53,374 bases of DNA from RGIG3528 sp963649295 (GTDB lineage: Bacteria > Bacillota > Clostridia > Lachnospirales > Lachnospiraceae). Below the pieces are notes generated by a model. The model was not told the origin of the DNA. It made no database searches and was given only the letters and a program-made list of their open reading frames with translations. Location: positions 1 to 53,374 of the forward strand of contig CAVJHK010000008.1 of NCBI GenBank assembly GCA_963649295.1. Direction: 5' to 3'. Positions 26,667 through 36,223 of the stretch are shown here, in pieces (the first letter of the stretch is position 1; the number at the start of each line of letters is the position of its first letter). Position numbers and translations under genes: made by a program.

Positions 26667-27506
26667 GTCATATTCGTCAAGAAAATTATGCACCACTCCA
26701 TCCTTTTTGTATGCAATAACCGTGCTCAAATTAACATTTGTAACGCTGTTAAAAATATTGCTTTCCACAAAAGGATTTGTTTGTTTCAGTTCCTTTATTA
26801 AATTTTTTACTTCTTTTCTTTTTGACATGCTTTCATGCGTGTTTGTGTCATATTGAATTTGTTCCGTAAATCGGCAGGCGCATTGAAGAAAATGAAGTTC
26901 ATTATAATCACGCCAGGAAATAATATCTTCCTCACGCACAAGATACATAGGTCGAATCAGTTCCATTCCCGGAAAATTTGTTGAGTGAAGCTTCGGCATC
27001 ATCGTCTGCACCTGTGCTCCGTACAGCATTCCCATGAGAATTGTCTCGATCACGTCGTCATAATGGTGTCCAAGGGCAATTTTATTGCATCCCATACTTT
27101 TTGCCATATTATAAAGATGCCCCCTTCTCATCCTTGCACACAAATAACAGGGAGATTTTTCGATATTTACGACCGACTCAAATATATCCGTTTCAAAAAT
27201 ATTTATCGGAACCTTTAATTTCTTCGCATTTTCTTCAATAAGCTCACGGTTTTTTTTGTTGTATCCGGGGTCCATCACAATAAAGTACAAATCAAAGTTA
27301 AACTTGTTGTGACGCTTCAGCTCTTCAAAGCACTTTGCCATAAGCCATGAATCCTTGCCGCCGGAAATACATACGGCGATCTTGTCACCCGGCTTTACAA
27401 GCTCGTATTCACGAATCGCTCGCGTAAAATTACACCAGATTGACTTATGGAATTTTTTTCTTATGCTCTCTTCGACTTTTTCGTAAAACTCAAGCTCTTT
27501 TTGCAT
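26658..27506 (-). CDS. TtcA-family tRNA 2-thiolation enzyme
   Basis: 282 residues. PP-loop SGGKDSWLM (about 48-56) binds ATP. CYLCARMRRG near 120 supplies the paired Cys of TtcA-type enzymes that hold a [4Fe-4S] cluster, and LGHHYDDVIET follows; CAC near 200 may give a third ligand. TtcA makes 2-thiocytidine at tRNA position 32, though clostridial relatives may have other thiolation targets. ATG with CGGAGAAA upstream. Single-gene unit. Confidence 0.85.
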   Translation of the reverse strand: MQKELEFYEKVEESIRKKFHKSIWCNFTRAIREYELVKPGDKIAVCISGGKDSWLMAKCFEELKRHNKFNFDLYFIVMDPGYNKKNRELIEENAKKLKVPINIFETDIFESVVNIEKSPCYLCARMRRGHLYNMAKSMGCNKIALGHHYDDVIETILMGMLYGAQVQTMMPKLHSTNFPGMELIRPMYLVREEDIISWRDYNELHFLQCACRFTEQIQYDTNTHESMSKRKEVKNLIKELKQTNPFVESNIFNSVTNVNLSTVIAYKKDGVVHNFLDEYDMQ

Positions 27507-27611
27507 GTAAATTTCTCCGTATCAAAATTTCACTTTCGGTATTTTATCACAAAAAAATATGTTTTCAATCCTATTGACAGAGGGATTATTATCCGTTTGC
27601 TCAAATTTTTC

Positions 27612-27640
27612 TTGCAAATTTCCAAATTTCATTATATTAT
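27612..27640 (+). promoter_or_regulatory. Promoter candidate for the DUF5688 gene
   Basis: TTGCAA (27612-27617) and TATTAT (27635-27640) are 17 bases apart, about 50 bases before the TTG start. Confidence 0.45.
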
Positions 27641-27690
27641 TCTCTTTGCAACAAACAGTACTGCACTTTTTTTTAAGTGGAGGACTAAAT

Positions 27691-28524
27691 TTGATAACAA
27701 GAGAACAAATCATTCCGGAACTCGGAAAAAAATATCCCGACTACGAATTTTCGCTGTCGGAGATAACCAAGAACGGGCATGTCAAAATGAATGCCATAGC
27801 AATCAAAAACAGCACGCGCCTTTCGCCGCAAATCTATACGGACGGCATTTTGGAAAAAGCAAATTCCTTAAATGACGCCGTTGACAAAATCTGTCACATA
27901 ATCGACAATGATCTCACTCCGTCAATCAACATTGATCTCATCACTTCCCCCGAATTTATCAAAGAACATCTTCGTATAGGTATCCAGGAGTCTTCCGACG
28001 AATTTATTGTAAAAAATCCCGTAAAAGAATACGAAGGAATCGAACAATATCTTTATTATATGGGCAAAGCCGATGACGGCACATCATGGTCGGTAAAAAT
28101 CCGCCCGGATTTGTTTGCGACTTTGGGAATTACTGAAACTCTCGCCTGGGAACTTGCTTTTAAGCATACGCATGAAGCCATAAGCATCACAAGCATGTAT
28201 GACCTCTTAAGGGAAGTATATCCCACGGAACTGCTCCTTGACCTTTCCGAAACACAGGACATCGAAATGTATATTTTGACAAATAAGGAACGCCTTCGCG
28301 GTGCGGCATCGATTCTCGATTTTGACTACCTTAAAGATTTTGCCGAAAACATGGATTGCAGGAGCATTGCCGTTCTCCCGAGCAGCATCCACGAATGTAT
28401 TCTTATTCCCGTGCGCGAAAATACCGACACAAGCGGCTTTAGTGATATGGTACGGGAAGTAAACCTATCTGAACTCGCTCCTGAAGACGTGCTTGTAAAC
28501 AGAGCATATATTTTAAATTTTTAG
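27691..28524 (+). CDS. DUF5688 family protein
   Basis: 277 residues, cytosolic. It begins ITREQIIPEL, followed by the family-typical KNGHVKMNAIAIKN (about 30-43), PQIYTDGILEKAN and YLYYMGKADDGTSW. I recognise this as DUF5688, a Lachnospiraceae family of unknown function often found in multiple copies. The frame is open back to 27559, but GTGGAGGA at 27677-27684 lies 6 bases before the TTG at 27691 and the promoter candidate lies inside the longer frame. I therefore take the TTG as the start. A strong hairpin terminator follows. Confidence 0.8.
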   Translation: MITREQIIPELGKKYPDYEFSLSEITKNGHVKMNAIAIKNSTRLSPQIYTDGILEKANSLNDAVDKICHIIDNDLTPSINIDLITSPEFIKEHLRIGIQESSDEFIVKNPVKEYEGIEQYLYYMGKADDGTSWSVKIRPDLFATLGITETLAWELAFKHTHEAISITSMYDLLREVYPTELLLDLSETQDIEMYILTNKERLRGAASILDFDYLKDFAENMDCRSIAVLPSSIHECILIPVRENTDTSGFSDMVREVNLSELAPEDVLVNRAYILNF

Positions 28525-28565
28525 CAAAAAAGCAAATATCCGGTAAAAAGTATCCCTCATAACAA

Positions 28566-28601
28566 AAAATAGCCTTAAATTAAAAAATTTAAGGCTATTT
28601 T
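28566..28601. terminator. Bidirectional intrinsic terminator
   Basis: Perfect 15-bp stem AAAATAGCCTTAAAT/ATTTAAGGCTATTTT with a 6-base loop. T-rich sequence follows on both strands. It separates the plus-strand DUF5688 gene from the convergent minus-strand 28658 gene. Confidence 0.85.
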
Positions 28602-28657
28602 ATTTTGTTTCATATTGACAGAAAATAAAAAACAACTTCTTATAACCGGTTATGGCA

Positions 28658-30121
28658 TCAATATTCCACAATCGGATTATCAAGTTCCTGCTTAAATTCT
28701 TCCGCCCAATTTACAAAACTTTCGTTCGGATCGGAATATCCGCAAAGCGTATCGTAAGCCGCCGATTTGATTGCCGAGAATTTTCCGCTGAAATCCGTCC
28801 TTACGCGCCCGAGCGCCCAGTCAAAAAGTGCGGCAGATTGGGAATCATCAAATAAATCTTCACCTTTTACAGGCATATCCGCAGAAGATTCGCTCTTCAT
28901 CCATTCGGTTCCGTTATCCGATGCCATACTCATAAAATCATATATAAGGCTTGAGATGCCTTCCGGATAAATATTCTTTTCGTTACACGAAGACTTGACG
29001 GCCGCGGTTATTGTCCATGACGTATCCGGAATAAAATAATTTTCGGACAGTGTTTTATAATCGCCATCTTTTGTGATATTTTCTCCCCAGGGAAAATAAA
29101 TAATTCCAAGGCTCTTGTCTCCGATTTCCCTCAACTCATCTACGCTTATACACTTAATCACAATCCTTGCGTCATCAAATCCGTCCGCAACGGTAAGATT
29201 TACCAGGTTTCCGTATTCATCATATTCCGCTTCCATGGGAAATGCGAGTCCAAGTGTCTCAAGCTTTTGATAAAAAGTAACCGCAGTTACCGCTTCTTCG
29301 GTCAAAAGCCCTGTATCAAACGTATCGGAAACCATATTTACACCTGCTGCTCCGAGTGCCATAACAAGCCATTTGTAAGGACTCATTCCTATCGGATATA
29401 CGTCTTCCGGCAAAGCTTCATATAATGCGGTTAAATAATTTTCAAAATCATCGTAGTTCCATTTTCCGTTCACAAACATTTCGGTGGGATTTGCAATACC
29501 AAGCTCGTTAATATAATTCCTGTCATATACAAGCACATATCCGTCTCCGAGCACTTCATAACAGACTCCGTATACGTGTCTGTTGTATGTTGCGGCATCC
29601 GTATAAACAGATGAAAGTCCCAAATTCCTGTAACACTTTGTAAGGTCCAAAAAGATCTTATTGCTGCAGGCATCATAAAAATAATCGGAATCAATGCTTA
29701 CTATATCGATGCCTGTTTCGGATTTTTTGGATGCGTTCATGATTTCCGTCACAGGATTTAATTCACCATAATCCGGATCTTCAAATATAACATCCGACAC
29801 CTTAAGAGTAACATTATATTTTTCTTCGACATATTTTTTTGCGGAAGCAATCCTCTCTGAATCCGAATCCAGTTCATCCCATATTCCGCCTCTGCAATAA
29901 AGTGTCACTCCGTTCATGTTCATGACATCGGGAGTGGGGGTCGCTATAACCGTTTCTTCCTGATTTTCGGTATTTTTACCGTTAATATACGATTTTATAA
30001 TATCGGATATTTTGCCCGCATACGGCCACCCAAAATAAAACACACATCCGACAATCAAAAAAACAAATATCGTATGTATAAAACTATTCTTCTTCTTTTT
30101 TGTTTTTTTGTCCTTTTTCAT
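28658..30121 (-). CDS. Membrane-anchored extracellular solute-binding-like protein
   Basis: 487 residues. A very basic start (KKDKKTKKKKN) precedes one membrane segment (about 15-32), with no lipobox Cys, so it is probably an anchored protein with the rest outside. After a linker (ATPTPDV), the body resembles family 1 solute-binding proteins: GIDIVSIDSDYFYDAC, YGVCYEVLGDGYVLVYDRNYI and NGKWNYDDFENYLTAL are typical. No permease or ATPase genes are nearby. The start overlaps the end of murE by 38 bases, with AGGGTGA upstream. Confidence 0.82.
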   Translation of the reverse strand: MKKDKKTKKKKNSFIHTIFVFLIVGCVFYFGWPYAGKISDIIKSYINGKNTENQEETVIATPTPDVMNMNGVTLYCRGGIWDELDSDSERIASAKKYVEEKYNVTLKVSDVIFEDPDYGELNPVTEIMNASKKSETGIDIVSIDSDYFYDACSNKIFLDLTKCYRNLGLSSVYTDAATYNRHVYGVCYEVLGDGYVLVYDRNYINELGIANPTEMFVNGKWNYDDFENYLTALYEALPEDVYPIGMSPYKWLVMALGAAGVNMVSDTFDTGLLTEEAVTAVTFYQKLETLGLAFPMEAEYDEYGNLVNLTVADGFDDARIVIKCISVDELREIGDKSLGIIYFPWGENITKDGDYKTLSENYFIPDTSWTITAAVKSSCNEKNIYPEGISSLIYDFMSMASDNGTEWMKSESSADMPVKGEDLFDDSQSAALFDWALGRVRTDFSGKFSAIKSAAYDTLCGYSDPNESFVNWAEEFKQELDNPIVEY

Positions 30122-31655
30122 TGTCTCTCACCCTGTCATATTCCGCCATGGCGCTTTCTATAAGCTCCCGCTCGTTCATATGATACTTTACGCCGTTTAT
30201 TTCCTGATAATCCTCATGCCCTTTTCCGGCAAGTATTATGACATCTCCGTCTTTTGCGTTCAAAAAAGCATATTTAACGGCTTCTTTGCGATCGGGAATT
30301 TCTATATATTTGCCGTCAAACTTATTTATTCCCGTAACTATGTCTTTGATTATGAGATTCGGATCTTCATCACGGGGATTGTCTGACGTAACTATTATAA
30401 AATCGGAAACCAAAGCCGCCACCTCTCCCATCTCGTATCTGCGCGATTTTGACCTGTTTCCGCCGCAGCCGAACAGACATACAAGTCTCCGTGGAGAATA
30501 AGCCTTTAGCGTTTCAAGAAGGCTCTTTAGTGCCATGCCGTTATGTGCATAATCAATCATTACCGCAAAATGAACGGGATATTTTGACATGTTCTTAATA
30601 TCTATTATCTCCGTTCTGCCGTTTACATATACATTGCAAAGTGCCTGCTTTATTATATTTATGTCAATGCCGATTTCTGAGCATACCGATAATGCTGCAA
30701 GAGAATTATAAACCGAAAAAAGCCCCGGCATATTTAACATGATTTCTGCATTTATTTTCCCGGATAAACCGTATTTTGTGTCAAGCTCACCATGATTTAA
30801 CAAGAATTTTGTGTCATAGGCTCTGTAATCCGCTTTTTCGTTAAATCCGTAAGTTACGGATTTACACGCTGCACCACTCATTATTCCGTCAATATGTTCG
30901 GAATCGATATTAAAAATCCCCACCTTGCACATTTTAAAAAGTGTGCTCTTCCAATACATATATTCGTTAAAATCCTTGTGTTCATTTTTGCCTATATGGT
31001 CAGGCTCCAGGTTCGTAAAAATTCCGTAATCAAAATCGATTCCGTAAACTCTCCCCTGCATAAGCCCCTGCGACGAAACTTCCATAACAACGGCTTTTGT
31101 GCCCAAATCCACCATTTCCCTAAAATATTTTTGAACCATATAAGACTCGGGCGTCGTGTTTGATGACGGAATATGTCTGTCCCCGATTATGGTTTCCACG
31201 GTTCCGATAAGCCCGGTCACTATCCCTGCGGTATCAAGAATCTTTTTTACCATATAGGAGGTTGTTGTTTTCCCCTTTGTTCCCGTAATTCCGATCGTAA
31301 TAAGTTTTTTTGCGGGATTTCCGAAATAATTTGCCGAAATCACGGAAAGCGCCCTTCTTGAATCATTGACTCTCACAATTGTAAGATTTTTAAATTCATC
31401 GGATGCCTTAATTTTATCAAAATCCTTGATTTTGCTTAAATCTTTTTCGATAACAACAGCACACGCGCCCTTTTTTACAACACTTTCAAGTGCATCATGA
31501 GAATCAAATGCTGCGCCCTTTATGCATACAAAGAGTGAGCATGACGTCACCCGTCTTGTGTCATAAATGACTTCGGAAACATCTGTGTCCGAAGTTCCCT
31601 TCACAATTTCATATTTAATACCTTTTATCAAATCAATAAGTTTCATTTTGGTCAC
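30084..31655 (-). CDS. murE: UDP-N-acetylmuramoyl-tripeptide synthetase (MurE type)
   Basis: 523 residues. The N-terminal UMP-binding domain has the YDTRRV motif near residue 31. The central ATPase has GITGTKGKTTTSYM (about 126-139) and the carbamoylated-Lys region. The C-terminal domain has SDNPRDEDPN; the DNPR box is known to mark meso-diaminopimelate-adding MurE. It adds the third residue of the peptidoglycan stem. GTG at 31655 is taken as start; ATG three codons later (31646) is possible. It follows the YhaN-like gene by 3 bases, and its stop lies inside the solute-binding-like gene. Confidence 0.93.
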   Translation of the reverse strand: MTKMKLIDLIKGIKYEIVKGTSDTDVSEVIYDTRRVTSCSLFVCIKGAAFDSHDALESVVKKGACAVVIEKDLSKIKDFDKIKASDEFKNLTIVRVNDSRRALSVISANYFGNPAKKLITIGITGTKGKTTTSYMVKKILDTAGIVTGLIGTVETIIGDRHIPSSNTTPESYMVQKYFREMVDLGTKAVVMEVSSQGLMQGRVYGIDFDYGIFTNLEPDHIGKNEHKDFNEYMYWKSTLFKMCKVGIFNIDSEHIDGIMSGAACKSVTYGFNEKADYRAYDTKFLLNHGELDTKYGLSGKINAEIMLNMPGLFSVYNSLAALSVCSEIGIDINIIKQALCNVYVNGRTEIIDIKNMSKYPVHFAVMIDYAHNGMALKSLLETLKAYSPRRLVCLFGCGGNRSKSRRYEMGEVAALVSDFIIVTSDNPRDEDPNLIIKDIVTGINKFDGKYIEIPDRKEAVKYAFLNAKDGDVIILAGKGHEDYQEINGVKYHMNERELIESAMAEYDRVRDNEKGQKNKKEEE

Positions 31656-31658
31656 GCT

Positions 31659-33347
31659 TCATGTCTTATTTGTAATAATTATCTGATAAGGCGAACGCTT
31701 TAAAACACTTATCGCCGCCTCGGTTTTAAGGCTATCCATATGTACAAAAGGATCGTCCATTATTATAAAAGGCTTTTCCTTAAGATACATCGAATCCATA
31801 AGAGTAAGGCGCATGGAAAGCCCGAGAATATCCCTTATTCCGTCGCTGAAGGCTTCTTCCGCTCGGGTTTCCCCGGCCTCCGATATGCTTATCTCATAAT
31901 TTGCGGAAAGTTTGCATGTTTCGTCTGTGCCCTTCACGATATCCGAAAAATATTTTCCGAATCCCGCACGCACGGGCTCGATAAATTTTAACGAAAAGCT
32001 TACCTTCGCCTTTTCCAAAAGGTCAAGTGCCTGCTTTGCATATGAAAGTTTTTTTAGGCCGTCCTCGTATTTTTCGTTAAGTTCCTTTGCTTTTGCTCCC
32101 GAATTATCGGAAATCGTAAGTTCTTCAAGGAGAAACTCGCGTCTTTTTTCGAGCTTCCTTATTTCCGCATCCGTATTATCGATATTTTGCAATATATTTT
32201 TTCTTTCTTCGTCTGTATTCTTAAGAGAAAACGAGGCTTCGGGCATTTCGGAAAGCCTTTGCAATTCGTTTACGTCGACGGAGCTCACAAAGTTCATATA
32301 TTCATATTCCGCCTCGGAGCAGTTTTGAGTTTTTATATTTTCCTCTTTTGTGAGGCTCACTTCACGCTTTTTTGTAAACATGATTCCGAGCATAATGAGG
32401 ATTATTCCCGCAACAATAATAAATATGCCGACAAATATGCTTTGTAAAACAGAAAATGCAATTCCCGCCGCCGAAAGCATAAGTCCCACGATAAAAAGAG
32501 ATATGGGAAGAATCAGATTCAAATCGGACTCTTTTTCCCTGTCTGTCATGGCTTTTTCGTACATATGAAGAAGATTTTTGTATTTTTCGTACGTTAATGC
32601 CGCTTCCTTGCACTTTACGATTTTTGACTGCAAAACAAGTACTTCTTCGTTTTTGTCCTCGAGGCTCTTTTTTTCGTTACGAAGGTGAGTCAGAGTATTG
32701 TCAACATCCAGAAGTTCATTTTTGATGCTTCCGGCAAACCTTGACTTTACAAGATTTTCCGTCATTTCGCTTTTGATTTTCGAGAGCGCTCCCGTCTTTC
32801 TTTCGTCGGAATTTTTGTTTATATAATCCTTTAAAGATTTCTGCGCAGCCGTAAAATTCTTCATGTCCGCATAAATCATTGATACATCGCCGATTTTTGC
32901 ATTTATGTCATCGGTTATGGACGTTCTTGGGCCACCGTTTCCCAAAAAAGCCGTTTTCATAAACGATTCCGCATTTATTCCAAAAAGCTCATCGCCGAGA
33001 TATTCGTCAAAATCGGAAGTTTTAAGAAGCGTATCCGCATCCGTAATCAGAAAGGTATCATCCGTCGCACGTTTTCTGCCGAAGGTACGTGTTACTTCAT
33101 ACGACCTTCCGTTTGAACAAAAAATCAAACTTCCGCCGTATACTCCCCCGTTCCAAGGCGCATAAATTTCACGATATTTTTTTGTTGCTTTGTCGTCAAA
33201 GCCGTAAAACATGGCAAGAACAAAAATCGAAAAGGTAGTTTTGCCCCAACCGTTTTCTTCCGTAATATAATTTAATCCGTCAATAAAATCCCTGTCGAAA
33301 TTATACAATTTTCCGAAATTTTCTATATGAACCGAAAGCAGCTTCAA
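31659..33347 (-). CDS. YhaN-like AAA ATPase with membrane hairpin in the coiled coil
   Basis: 562 residues. An SbcC/Rad50-like ATPase head: FGKLYNFDRDF at the start, Walker A EENGWGKTTFS (about 31-41), and a C-terminal signature with FIIMDDPFVHMD (Walker B). Coiled-coil stretches lie on both sides of two adjacent hydrophobic helices (about 277-298 and 302-322, ILPISLFIVGLML... to ILIMLGIMFT). The size is well below Bacillus YhaN (about 960 residues). I place the start at TTG 33347, whose bases overlap the TGA of the nuclease gene (TTGA), with GGGGGA upstream; an ATG at 33392 would overlap 49 bases. Confidence 0.85.
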   Translation of the reverse strand: MKLLSVHIENFGKLYNFDRDFIDGLNYITEENGWGKTTFSIFVLAMFYGFDDKATKKYREIYAPWNGGVYGGSLIFCSNGRSYEVTRTFGRKRATDDTFLITDADTLLKTSDFDEYLGDELFGINAESFMKTAFLGNGGPRTSITDDINAKIGDVSMIYADMKNFTAAQKSLKDYINKNSDERKTGALSKIKSEMTENLVKSRFAGSIKNELLDVDNTLTHLRNEKKSLEDKNEEVLVLQSKIVKCKEAALTYEKYKNLLHMYEKAMTDREKESDLNLILPISLFIVGLMLSAAGIAFSVLQSIFVGIFIIVAGIILIMLGIMFTKKREVSLTKEENIKTQNCSEAEYEYMNFVSSVDVNELQRLSEMPEASFSLKNTDEERKNILQNIDNTDAEIRKLEKRREFLLEELTISDNSGAKAKELNEKYEDGLKKLSYAKQALDLLEKAKVSFSLKFIEPVRAGFGKYFSDIVKGTDETCKLSANYEISISEAGETRAEEAFSDGIRDILGLSMRLTLMDSMYLKEKPFIIMDDPFVHMDSLKTEAAISVLKRSPYQIIITNKT

Positions 33348-34453
33348 CTTTTTTCCCCCATAAGCGCGTCTATTCCCATTTTTATGATGCATGCCTTATC
33401 CGTATCGGACAAATCCGCATTTTGCACAAGTCTTATATATTCACCCTTAAGACTCATGTCGTTTTTGTAGGAATCATAATCCACATAAGAACTTGTTTTA
33501 TCGACGATTTTAACGACTTTTGCCGTTTCCTTAAAGCAGGCAAGAATATAATCTAAATTTTTATCGACAAAAACATCCGTTTTCCCGCATAAAACTATCT
33601 TTAAAAAATCGTTCGGATCGATTTCCGTTTCATTAAGAACGCTCTCAATTCTTTCTGCGATGTCGGTTGTGCCGTTCGCACCCGTAATATCTGCATTAAT
33701 TTCTATCATTTGCCGTGCGGCAAAAGGGACAAACGTATAAGCGGCATTCAAAATTTCTTCGTTAATGTCAGCAATATAAAATCCGTGTTCTCCGCATTCA
33801 TCAAAGCCCCTTCCCTCAAGGCATCCTGGATAAACAATCATTCCCCTTTCATCCAGCGGCATCGTAATTCTTTTATGAATATGACCGAGCGCCAAATAAT
33901 CTATTCCTTTATTTTTTAATTTTCCGAAATCGATGCATTCCGCAAAAGAAGCTGAGCCCAATGCCTTATCTTCACCGTGCAGCATCAAAATATTGAATTT
34001 TGTTTCATCAAAATTTAATTCGTCATAAAAGCTCTTATAATTCTTTTCCGTAAGCTTTAATGAATAAAGAACAATCGTTCCCGCATCATTTAAGGAAATG
34101 CCCCTTAAATTCTCGTCAAATACAACAATATTTTTTGGTAAATCCTTTTTCTTTGCCAAAAAATTATTTGCGTCATGATTCCCGGGAACATAATAAAACA
34201 TAATCTNNNNNNNNNNCTTGGGATTTGACAAAATCGCATTGTAAACAACATTTTCCGCATGTCTCGAAACGGAATCCGAATCAAATAAGTCTCCCGCAAT
34301 AAGGATTTTATTTATGTTATTTTGGGTGGCATATTGAATAAGACGGGGAAAATTGTTTAAAATTTCATTTTTCCTTGCGTTTCCCTCTTCTTCCGTAAGA
34401 TATGTCCGTAAATTTGAATCAATGTGCAAATCGGCACAATGTATAAGCCTCAT
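33344..34453 (-). CDS. YhaO/SbcD-like metallophosphoesterase DNA repair nuclease
   Basis: About 365 residues. Calcineurin-like metal motifs: HCADLHIDS (about 5-13), AGDLFDSD (about 52-59), PGNHDAN (about 90) and MLHGED plus LGHIH (about 175-200). This is the nuclease partner of the adjacent YhaN-like ATPase, like Mre11 with Rad50. The gap at 34207-34216 falls within NPK...IMFYYVPGNHD. The flanks share AG, and closing the gap gives KIMFYYVPGNHD in frame, so the gene is probably intact. Confidence 0.9.
   Translation of the reverse strand: MRLIHCADLHIDSNLRTYLTEEEGNARKNEILNNFPRLIQYATQNNINKILIAGDLFDSDSVSRHAENVVYNAILSNPKXXXXIMFYYVPGNHDANNFLAKKKDLPKNIVVFDENLRGISLNDAGTIVLYSLKLTEKNYKSFYDELNFDETKFNILMLHGEDKALGSASFAECIDFGKLKNKGIDYLALGHIHKRITMPLDERGMIVYPGCLEGRGFDECGEHGFYIADINEEILNAAYTFVPFAARQMIEINADITGANGTTDIAERIESVLNETEIDPNDFLKIVLCGKTDVFVDKNLDYILACFKETAKVVKIVDKTSSYVDYDSYKNDMSLKGEYIRLVQNADLSDTDKACIIKMGIDALMGEKS
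34207..34216. other. Scaffold gap (10 N)
   Basis: Placeholder Ns inside the nuclease gene. The flanks end CCCAAG and begin AGATTATG on the minus strand. A two-base overlap restores the conserved reading frame. Confidence 0.85.
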
Positions 34454-34492
34454 AAGTTTTCCCCGGGATAATTTTTTGTATTTAAAATCTAA

Positions 34493-35278
34493 TCAATCCT
34501 GAAATGCCCTTGCAAAAGCGCCCGCCGACGATATGGGTTCGTGTGCCGCCAAAAGATGCGATACGTCTCCTATTGCCTGAGCGCGGAAGGATGCCTCGTC
34601 TTCCCATCTTTCCTCCGTTGTGAGAATCGTAACAGACGCGGGAGGCAAAAAAAGCGCATGCGGCAATATCATAAAAGGAATATTTAAAAGATGTGATAAA
34701 AAGACGCATGATATTCCAAGATGACAAAATATTACAACAGTATCTCCCGGATCGCTTTTTTCAAGCAATTGACCGTCGTGCGTTTCAACAGGACCCACGG
34801 TATGAATTTTATTTTCCGCACATTTCCCGCGTGTTCTGTATATCAGTCCGTCACGCCTGTAACCGTATTTAAGAAGGAGATTGTCAAGCTCCGCACAAAC
34901 TTTTTTATAATTTGCTTCTATATCGGGATTTGTTGACTGAGGATAGGCATGAACCCAGTCGTTAAGCGTAAAATTTAAGTTTTCGTGGGTCCACATCGAC
35001 GGAACATAATCCCAGCAAAGATGCGTTGTATGGGTCATGGGGTCAATGCACGGATAGGTAAATTCCTGTGCCCAAGGGATAATTTCCGCATTTCTTCCCA
35101 TAATTTCAAGTGTGGGCTTTGCCGTATCCATCGCACGCCCGAGCGGAGACATATAAAAATCGGTCACATCCCAGTTTTTTATGCGTTGTGCAAGTGCAAT
35201 AGCCTCTCTCTTTCCTTTTTCGGTTATTGTATTATGTGCGTAATCCGGCTCCGCATGCCTTACCAAAATAAGTCTCAT
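34493..35278 (-). CDS. Histidine phosphatase family protein
   Basis: About 261 residues. The phospho-acceptor motif LVRHAEPDY (about 4-12), SPLGRAMDTAKP (Arg about 55) and the late FCHLGISCVFLSHLL give a phosphoglycerate-mutase-like active site, with His replaced by the CHLG form. The substrate is unknown. Start ATG 35278 has AAAGG upstream; a TTG two codons earlier is less likely. It is 9 bases after the dehydrogenase gene and may belong to the deo operon. Confidence 0.88.
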   Translation of the reverse strand: MRLILVRHAEPDYAHNTITEKGKREAIALAQRIKNWDVTDFYMSPLGRAMDTAKPTLEIMGRNAEIIPWAQEFTYPCIDPMTHTTHLCWDYVPSMWTHENLNFTLNDWVHAYPQSTNPDIEANYKKVCAELDNLLLKYGYRRDGLIYRTRGKCAENKIHTVGPVETHDGQLLEKSDPGDTVVIFCHLGISCVFLSHLLNIPFMILPHALFLPPASVTILTTEERWEDEASFRAQAIGDVSHLLAAHEPISSAGAFARAFQD

Positions 35279-35287
35279 AGTCAACCT

Positions 35288-36223
35288 TTAATTATTTAAA
35301 AATTTGTTAATATTGTCATAAACCCTGTCAACGCACCTTTGACGTGCTTCAACAGTTGCCCATGCGATATGGGGCGTGATTAAGATTTTCTTTGAATCCT
35401 TGATCGCGATCAGTGGATTATCTTTTGACATGGGCTCTGTGCTGAGAACATCAAGCGCCGCCCCCGCAATTTTGTCATGAATCAATGCGTCATAAAGATC
35501 CTTTTCGTTTACAATCGGACCGCGCCCGAGATTTAAAAGATATGCCGTCTTTTTCATCTCAGAAAGCGTATCACGATTTATCAAATTGTTTGTATTTTCG
35601 TTTAATGGCGCATGAATCGACACAATATCGCTTTCCGACAAAAGCGTGTCAAGGCTCACTTCCTCAAATTCATTATCGTGATTTTTCCCTGAAGTCGAAT
35701 AATATATGACATTTGCACCGAATGCGCGCGCAACACTCGCAACACGCTTTCCTATCGTTCCGAGTCCCACAATGCCCCACGTTTTCCCATAAAGCTCATT
35801 AAATTTTTCCTCTATATGGCAAAAGAACGGCGCATATGCATATTGCCCCGATTTTACATAATTGTCATAATAGGAAAGCTTTTCGTAAAGATAAAAAAGC
35901 ATTGCAAAAGTATGCTGCACAACCGATTCCGTTGAATAGGCGGCAACATTTTTTACGGTAATGCCTCTCTCTTCCGTATAAGAAAAATCAATATTGTTGG
36001 TGCCGGTTGCCGTAAGGCATATAAGCTTTAAGTTTTTGGCATCCTTTAAAGTTTCCTCGTTCATCGGAAGCTTATTGATTATTATAATATCGGCATCTTT
36101 GATACGCTCGGGAATTTGAATTTTCATTGTCAAATTATATGTGACAACATCACCCAGTTCCGAAAATCTCGATATGTTTACGTCATCGCCCAAAGTATCC
36201 GTTTCCAAAAAAACTATTTTCAT
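35288..36223 (-). CDS. D-2-hydroxyacid dehydrogenase, NAD-binding
   Basis: 311 residues. Rossmann motif IVGLGTIGKRVA (about 148-160) and catalytic Arg in LNLGRGPIVNE (about 232). A Glu follows, then the catalytic His in LITPHIAWAT (about 283). The family reduces 2-keto acids to D-hydroxy acids, and the substrate is open (glycerate or related). The TAATG overlap with the cdd stop suggests co-transcription. Confidence 0.9.
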   Translation of the reverse strand: MKIVFLETDTLGDDVNISRFSELGDVVTYNLTMKIQIPERIKDADIIIINKLPMNEETLKDAKNLKLICLTATGTNNIDFSYTEERGITVKNVAAYSTESVVQHTFAMLFYLYEKLSYYDNYVKSGQYAYAPFFCHIEEKFNELYGKTWGIVGLGTIGKRVASVARAFGANVIYYSTSGKNHDNEFEEVSLDTLLSESDIVSIHAPLNENTNNLINRDTLSEMKKTAYLLNLGRGPIVNEKDLYDALIHDKIAGAALDVLSTEPMSKDNPLIAIKDSKKILITPHIAWATVEARQRCVDRVYDNINKFLNN

